A stretch of DNA of 18,338 nt, taken from NCBI GenBank assembly GCA_018241165.1, contig JAFEEK010000481.1:1-18338 (forward strand), in the 5' to 3' direction. Below are positions 14,203-18,338 of the stretch, one piece after another. Under the pieces are notes generated by a model that saw nothing but the letters and a program-made list of their open reading frames with translations, did no database searches and was not told the DNA's origin. Origin of the DNA: Pseudomonadota bacterium (lineage in GTDB: Bacteria; Pseudomonadota; Gammaproteobacteria; Xanthomonadales; Rhodanobacteraceae). Position 1 is the first letter of the stretch. Each line of letters begins with the position of its first letter. Position numbers and translations under genes: made by a program.

Positions 14203-15699
14203 TTACCCGAAATCCGGCCCGGACGTTCCAAGATCGAACCATGCACGACTGCGCTCGCGCGCTGCATCGACGTCGCCATCGCGCGGCGTGAACTCGTTGG
14301 TCGCCGTCGAGTACACGTAGTCCCGGCCCCACTGCGCGACGTTTGCCGCGATCTCGCGCACGGCATGCAGCGCATGCTCGATGTCGGCCTGCGTGGTACT
14401 CGGATGGAACGACAACCGCACCCATCCGGGTTTTTCCGACAGGTCGCCGTGGTCGATGCGCGCGGTGATCGAGTGCGAACGCGATGGATCCACGTGCAAC
14501 AGGTAATGCCCATAGGTGCCGGCGCAGGAACACCCGCCGCGCGCCTGCACGCCGAAGCGGTCGTTGAGCAGGCGCACGATCAGGTTGTAATGGATGCCGG
14601 TCAGGTAGAACGAGAAGATCGCGAGCCGGTCGCGATGCGTGCGCGCGAGCAACTCGACGCCCGCAATCGACTGCAGCGCGTCCATCACGCAGGGAACGAT
14701 CTCGCGCTCGCGTTGGTGCATCCGGGCCACGCCCATCCGGTCCTTGAGTTTCACCGCCAGCGCGGCCCTGATCGTCTGCAGGAATCCCGGCGTGCCGGCG
14801 TCCTCGCGCGCCTCGATGTCGTCGAGGAACGAGTATTCGCCCCAAGGGTTGGTCCAGTTCACGGTGCCGCCGCCGGAATCGTCCGGCACCGTGTTGCGGT
14901 ACAACTTGCGGTTGAAGATCAGCACGCCCGACGAGCCCGGTCCGCCGAGGAACTTGTGCGGCGACCACAACACCGCGTCGAGGCGCTCCTCGGCATCGGC
15001 CGGATGCATGTCGATGTCCACGTACGGCGCCGACGCGGCGAAATCCACAAAAGCCACGCCGCCGGCGCGGTGCATCAGTTTCGCCAGCGCATGGTAGGGC
15101 GTGCGGACGCCGGTCACGTTCGAGCAGGCCGTGAACGCGCCGATCTTCATCGGCCGCCCGGCATACTGGTGCAGCAATGCCTCCAGCCTGCGCGGATCGA
15201 CAAGGCCCTGTTCGTCCGGCGGTATCACGATCACGTCGCAAATGGATTCCAGCCAGGACGTCTGGTTGGAGTGATGCTCCATGTGGGTGATGAATACGAC
15301 CGGGCGTTCGGCTTCGGGGATTTCCACGTAGCGGCGCAGGCCTTGCGGCGCCTTCAGCCCGAGGATGCGCTGGAACTTGTTGACCACGCCGGTCATGCCG
15401 CTGCCGGCAGTGATGATCAGGTCGTCCGGCCCCGCGTTCGCGTGCGCCTTGAGGATGGCGTGAGCCTCGTGGTAGGCGAGCGTCATCGCGCGGCCGGTTT
15501 CGCTGCTTTCCGAATGCGTGTTGCCCACGAACGGGCCGAAGCATTCGAGCATGCGTTGCTCGATCGGCCCGTACAGGCGGCCGCTCGCCGTCCAGTCGGC
15601 GTAGACGATGCGCTGTTCGCCGCAGCGCGAGCGGAACGTCTGTTCCTGTCCGATGGTGTTGGCGCGGAATTCGGCGAAGTCGTGTTCGAGGCTGTTCAT
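14203..15699 (-). CDS. Class V PLP-dependent aminotransferase (cysteine desulfurase/selenocysteine lyase-like)
   Basis: A 498-residue fold-type I PLP enzyme. Visible features are YADWTASGRLYGPI near the N-terminus, GNTHSESSETGR, HMEHHSNQTSW (His143 stacking on PLP), the PLP-binding Asp219 in VAFVDFAASAP, and the Schiff-base Lys249 in LWSPHKFLGGPGSSG. A Cys pair at 390/392 (ARGGCSCAGTYG) sits where class II cysteine desulfurases carry the catalytic cysteine. It is longer than SufS (about 405), with extra sequence near GGGTVNWTNPWGEYSFLDD and at the C-terminus. The ATG lies 13 bases after the moxR stop; I see no good ribosome site. Its place between moxR and DUF58 is unusual. Desulfurase, lyase or aminotransferase activity cannot be distinguished here. 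Confidence 0.9.
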   Translation of the reverse strand: MNSLEHDFAEFRANTIGQEQTFRSRCGEQRIVYADWTASGRLYGPIEQRMLECFGPFVGNTHSESSETGRAMTLAYHEAHAILKAHANAGPDDLIITAGSGMTGVVNKFQRILGLKAPQGLRRYVEIPEAERPVVFITHMEHHSNQTSWLESICDVIVIPPDEQGLVDPRRLEALLHQYAGRPMKIGAFTACSNVTGVRTPYHALAKLMHRAGGVAFVDFAASAPYVDIDMHPADAEERLDAVLWSPHKFLGGPGSSGVLIFNRKLYRNTVPDDSGGGTVNWTNPWGEYSFLDDIEAREDAGTPGFLQTIRAALAVKLKDRMGVARMHQREREIVPCVMDALQSIAGVELLARTHRDRLAIFSFYLTGIHYNLIVRLLNDRFGVQARGGCSCAGTYGHYLLHVDPSRSHSITARIDHGDLSEKPGWVRLSFHPSTTQADIEHALHAVREIAANVAQWGRDYVYSTATNEFTPRDGDVDAARERSRAWFDLGTSGPDFG

Positions 15700-15712
15700 G
15701 GAGAGTACGTCG

Positions 15713-16675
15713 TCAATTTCGCACCGGTACCTTGGCGAGCAAATCGGACGCCAGCCGATCGCGGCTGGCGCTGCTCGATGCCGATGGAATCAGCCGGTGC
15801 GCGGCGATGCCGGGGAAAACCGCCTGCACGTCTTCTGGCACGCAATACGCGCGGCCTTCGAGCAAGGCGTATGCGCGCGCCGCGGCGAGCAAGGCCAGGC
15901 CCGCGCGCGGACTCAGGCCCACGCGAATCTGCGCATGCGTGCGGCTGGCCGCCAGCAAGGCCTGCACGTAGTCGATCAGGGCAGGACTCGCAAGCACGGC
16001 CGTCGCCGCGCTGCGCAACTGCGCCAGTTGCGCGGTCGACAGGCATGGCGTGAGTTGCGCGAGTAGCTCGCGTCGGTCAGTGGAAGCCAACAGGGCGCGT
16101 TCGGCGGCGGGGTCGGGATAATCCAGGCCGATGCGCAGCATGAAGCGATCGAGCTGCGAATCCGGCAGCGGATAAGTGCCGGCCAGTTCCACCGGATTTT
16201 GCGTGGCCACGACAAAAAACGGCGCGGGCAGTTTGTGCGTGGCGCCATCGACCGTGATCTGCGCCTCGGCCATCGCCTCGAGCAGGGCGCTTTGCGTTTT
16301 CGGCGTGGCGCGATTGATCTCGTCGGCGAGCACGAGTTGCGCGAACAGCGGGCCGGGATGGAACTTGAACGCGCCGCTCTCGCGCTCGTACACGCTCACC
16401 CCGATAATGTCCGACGGCAGCATGTCGGACGTGAACTGGATGCGCTGGAACGACAGGTCCAGCGTCGCGGCCAGTGCATGTGCGAGCGTGGTCTTGCCGA
16501 CGCCGGGCAGGTCTTCGATGAGAAGATGTCCGCCGGCGAGGATGCAGGCAAAGGCCAGGCGTACCGGCGCGGCCTTGCCGAGCACGACGCGATTCACCTG
16601 CGCCTGTGCGCGTTCGAGCGCAGTGGCAAGGACGGGATCGGGTGCGGAAGCTACGGGTGCGAGGCGGGTGTTCAT
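15713..16675 (-). CDS. MoxR-family AAA+ ATPase
   Basis: A 320-residue AAA+ chaperone-like ATPase. Walker A is LPGVGKTT (56-63), then the family motif FTSDMLPSDIIGVSVYE, Walker B LVLADEINRA (115-124), sensor 1 VATQNP, the PLPDSQLDRFM arginine-finger region, and SPRAGLALLAAARAYAL (sensor 2) in the C-terminal helical domain. Members assist maturation or assembly of partner complexes, often with DUF58/VWA proteins, and the DUF58 and tgpA genes lie two and three genes downstream. ATG 16675 is chosen because it precedes the normal N-terminus and a TATACT box ends seven bases before it. The upstream frame extension is opposite the divergent membrane glycosyltransferase gene and looks non-coding. Length is typical (about 310-340). 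Confidence 0.94.
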   Translation of the reverse strand: MNTRLAPVASAPDPVLATALERAQAQVNRVVLGKAAPVRLAFACILAGGHLLIEDLPGVGKTTLAHALAATLDLSFQRIQFTSDMLPSDIIGVSVYERESGAFKFHPGPLFAQLVLADEINRATPKTQSALLEAMAEAQITVDGATHKLPAPFFVVATQNPVELAGTYPLPDSQLDRFMLRIGLDYPDPAAERALLASTDRRELLAQLTPCLSTAQLAQLRSAATAVLASPALIDYVQALLAASRTHAQIRVGLSPRAGLALLAAARAYALLEGRAYCVPEDVQAVFPGIAAHRLIPSASSSASRDRLASDLLAKVPVRN

Positions 16676-18290
16676 GCAGGCGAGTATAGGCAATCCGAAA
16701 GCAAACGGAGTTCCGCAACGCGAGCGGTGCTGGCGAACGGCATTCTGGCTTGTCTGGGCGGCGTTGCTTGTCATCAAACTCATTCTTGCCGCGCATCTGG
16801 CGCCATTCGGCGACGAAGCCTGGTACTGGCAGGAAAGTCGGCATCCGGCGTGGGGCTACAGCGACCTGCCGCCGCTGACGGCGTGGCTGATCGCCGCGGG
16901 CGAAGGATTGTTCGGACATGGCATGCTGGCCATGCGCGCGCCGTTTCTCGCACTCGGCGCGTTGTTGCCGCTGGTCGTCGTGCGCATCGCGCGCGACCTG
17001 TTCGATGACACCGACGCGTGGCGCGCGGGATTGCTCGCTCTCGGACTGCCGCTGCTGGGCACGCTGGGTATCTTCGCATTGCCCGACGTGCCACTGACAT
17101 TTGCGAGCGCGCTGGCGTTGCTTGCGATCGAGCATGCCGCACGCACGCACAGTTTGCGCGACTGGACGCTGCTTGGCGTTGCCTTGGCCTTCGCGTGGCT
17201 GGCGCATTACCGCGCCGCGATGCTGCTGGCGGCGGGCTTCGCGTTTTTCGCGTTCACTCCGCGCGGACGCGCGCTGTGGCGCGATCCGGGTTTGTGGCTG
17301 GCGCTGGCGATCATGTGCCTTGGCATCGTCCCGACCGTGTTGTTCAATGCCGCGCACCACTGGGCGGCGCTGGACTTCCAGCTCGTGCAGCGCAATCCCT
17401 GGCGCTTCCACGCCGATGCGCTGGTACAGCCGCTGGAACAGGCGCTGGTATGCACGCCATTGTTTTATGGGATGTTGCTGTGGGCGTTGTGGCGGGTGTG
17501 GCGTAAAAGGGGTCAGATACAGTTAGTTGGCAAAATAACTGTATCTGACCCCTTTCGTTTGTTGCTGTGCTGCGCGGCCGTGCCGATCCTTGCGTACTTC
17601 GTGCTCGGATTGTTCGCCGACGACACCCGCTTTCGCGCGCATTGGCCGTTGCCGGGCTACTTGCCCCTGCTGGTCGTGTTGCCGGTTCTGCTGCGCGAAT
17701 CGAAGTTCCGCGCATGGTTTCGGACTACAGCATTTGTGATGCTCGCGCTCGGCAGCGCGCTGGCGTTCGCGTATCTGGGCATGGCTGCGATTCCCGGTGG
17801 TGCGGATGCGCTGGCAAAAATGAAGATGTTTCCACAGCAATTCGTCGGCTGGCGCGAAGCAGCCGCGGAAACTCGAACCCTGCTCGCGCAACCGAAGTTT
17901 GCGGATTCGATCCTCGTCGCCGACAACTTCATGCTCGCCGCGGAACTGGATTTCGCCCTCGGCGGATCGCACCCGGCCTACACGCTCGATCATCCCATCA
18001 ATATCAAGCACGGCCGCGCGCCCCAGTTGGCGATCTGGCGTCGCGACGAGGCCGGATTGCGCGCGCTCGGCGCCGGGCGTCCGGTTTTGCTCGTCGTTGA
18101 ACCCGGCGCGCGGCGCGAACGCGAGCGCGCGCAATGGCTGCAAACCCTGTGTTCGCGCGTCGCTGATCTTGCTCCAGCCGCACGGCTGGATGCCTACGAT
18201 GGACGCAAACGCTATCGCTGGTACGCGGGCACCGTCGTTGCGACGGACAACATCGAATCGAATCCGGATTGCGTCGCCGCCAGGCCGTAA
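16674..18290 (+). CDS. Membrane glycosyltransferase, ArnT/PMT-like (GT83/GT39 superfamily), with embedded palindrome
   Basis: A 538-residue polytopic inner-membrane protein of the GT-C fold, expected to move a sugar from a polyprenyl-phosphate donor to a periplasmic acceptor such as lipid A, a glycan or a protein. The first helix is at about 22-41, followed directly by the first-loop catalytic signature LAPFGDEAWYWQESRHPAWG (Asp-Glu) and YSDLPPLTAW, typical of ArnT/PMT relatives. Many further helices follow to about residue 385; the remainder is a soluble periplasmic domain. ATG 16674 overlaps the divergent moxR ATG; GAGGCGGG upstream may be its ribosome site. The much longer upstream frame is the shadow of moxR. 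Residues 278-294 are encoded by a palindromic repeat in a loop between helices. The acceptor is unknown. Confidence 0.85.
   Translation: MQASIGNPKANGVPQRERCWRTAFWLVWAALLVIKLILAAHLAPFGDEAWYWQESRHPAWGYSDLPPLTAWLIAAGEGLFGHGMLAMRAPFLALGALLPLVVVRIARDLFDDTDAWRAGLLALGLPLLGTLGIFALPDVPLTFASALALLAIEHAARTHSLRDWTLLGVALAFAWLAHYRAAMLLAAGFAFFAFTPRGRALWRDPGLWLALAIMCLGIVPTVLFNAAHHWAALDFQLVQRNPWRFHADALVQPLEQALVCTPLFYGMLLWALWRVWRKRGQIQLVGKITVSDPFRLLLCCAAVPILAYFVLGLFADDTRFRAHWPLPGYLPLLVVLPVLLRESKFRAWFRTTAFVMLALGSALAFAYLGMAAIPGGADALAKMKMFPQQFVGWREAAAETRTLLAQPKFADSILVADNFMLAAELDFALGGSHPAYTLDHPINIKHGRAPQLAIWRRDEAGLRALGAGRPVLLVVEPGARRERERAQWLQTLCSRVADLAPAARLDAYDGRKRYRWYAGTVVATDNIESNPDCVAARP
16683..16688 (-). promoter_or_regulatory. 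-10 box of moxR, probably leaderless transcript
   Basis: On the minus strand TATACT (five of six consensus bases) lies seven bases before the moxR ATG, so transcription would begin at or next to the start codon. No Shine-Dalgarno sequence is present and no clear -35 box is seen at 17 bases. The site lies inside the first codons of the divergent glycosyltransferase gene. Confidence 0.5.
17506..17555. repeat. Perfect 20-bp palindromic repeat inside the glycosyltransferase gene
   Basis: AAAGGGGTCAGATACAGTTA (17506-17525) is exactly repeated as its reverse complement at 17536-17555, around a 10-base loop GTTGGCAAAA. The AT-rich middle differs strongly from the GC-rich gene around it. GGGGTCAGA...TCTGACCCC palindromes are, from memory, dispersed repeats in many Gammaproteobacteria, sometimes near REP-associated (RAYT/IS200-like) transposases. 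With the A at 17505 the unit is 51 bases, exactly 17 codons in the host frame. Confidence 0.92.
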
Positions 18291-18291
18291 G

Positions 18292-18338
18292 TCAAACAAT
18301 GGCGATACCGAGTTCGCGCAGCAGTTTGCACAGTGCGA
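18292..18338 (-). CDS. C-terminal end of an unidentified protein
   Basis: The minus-strand frame entering from the window edge reads ALCKLLRELGIAIV and stops at TGA (18294-18292), one base beyond the stop of the convergent glycosyltransferase. The composition is that of a normal helix and strand end, and the position is what a convergent neighbour would show, but 14 residues are too few to identify a family. Confidence 0.4.
   Translation of the reverse strand, partial: ALCKLLRELGIAIV

Noticed and set aside
14050..16053. A 667-codon open frame on the + strand opposite the aminotransferase and moxR genes
   Set aside because: Long antisense frames are expected in GC-rich coding DNA. The translation is rich in Arg, His, Val and Ala with no recognisable domain, while the opposite strand encodes intact, motif-complete enzymes.
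16176..16673. Upstream extension of the membrane glycosyltransferase frame
   Set aside because: It is the reverse-strand shadow of the moxR Walker and sensor regions. The membrane protein begins naturally at ATG 16674.
17506..17555. The palindrome as an intrinsic terminator
   Set aside because: It lies in the middle of an intact ORF, and the ORF continues for 245 codons with normal domain sequence. Only three T's follow the stem on either strand.

Overview
The window is GC-rich (mid-60s percent by eye), densely packed chromosomal DNA from a gammaproteobacterium, most likely of the order Xanthomonadales/Lysobacterales and perhaps the Rhodanobacteraceae (Dokdonella/Rudaea type). This is inferred from the KdkA type, the tRNA-Ser / 4.5S RNA / dnaX-ybaB-recR neighbourhood, the MoxR-DUF58-TgpA cluster, promoter-like -10 boxes placed only a few bases before start codons, and a secreted protease ending in a short FxDGF-type tail. 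I see no IS transposase, prophage, integrase or CRISPR array. The only mobile-looking DNA is three different short palindromic repeat elements, two of which lie inside coding sequence.

Layout. 1-2039: lipopolysaccharide genes, namely the tail of a DUF6165 gene (+), a convergent family-9 (heptosyltransferase-like) glycosyltransferase (-), and the Kdo kinase gene kdkA (+). 2036-5211: a tightly overlapping + strand run continuing from kdkA, consisting of an MBL-fold hydrolase and moaA-moaC-moaD-moaE, which make molybdopterin from GTP. A double-hairpin repeat sits at the start of moaC and a small ATTCCCGC/GCGGGAAT hairpin sits between moaD and moaE. 5217-7232: a secreted metzincin-type zinc metalloprotease on the - strand. 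7256-7478: two RNA genes on the - strand, 4.5S SRP RNA and tRNA-Ser(GGA), the tRNA with a clear sigma70-type promoter. 7586-10505: the + strand housekeeping set dnaX-ybaB-recR followed by a HIT protein. 10506-10643: a hairpin-rich convergent intergenic stretch.

10644-16675: a - strand gene run, in transcription order moxR (AAA+ chaperone), a class V PLP aminotransferase, a DUF58 protein, a TgpA-like membrane transglutaminase and an Slp-family outer-membrane lipoprotein. moxR-DUF58-tgpA is a familiar trio; the PLP enzyme between moxR and DUF58 is unusual. 16674-18290: a divergent + strand polytopic membrane glycosyltransferase (ArnT/PMT-like, GT83/GT39 superfamily) whose start codon overlaps that of moxR. 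A perfect 20-bp-stem palindrome is embedded in frame in its coding sequence. 18292-18338 holds what is probably the end of another - strand gene.

The most unusual content is the palindromic repeats that have become protein-coding: one has apparently overwritten the native start of moaC, and another adds a 17-residue loop to the membrane glycosyltransferase. The five-gene moxR-aminotransferase-DUF58-tgpA-slp cluster is the best candidate for an undescribed functional unit.
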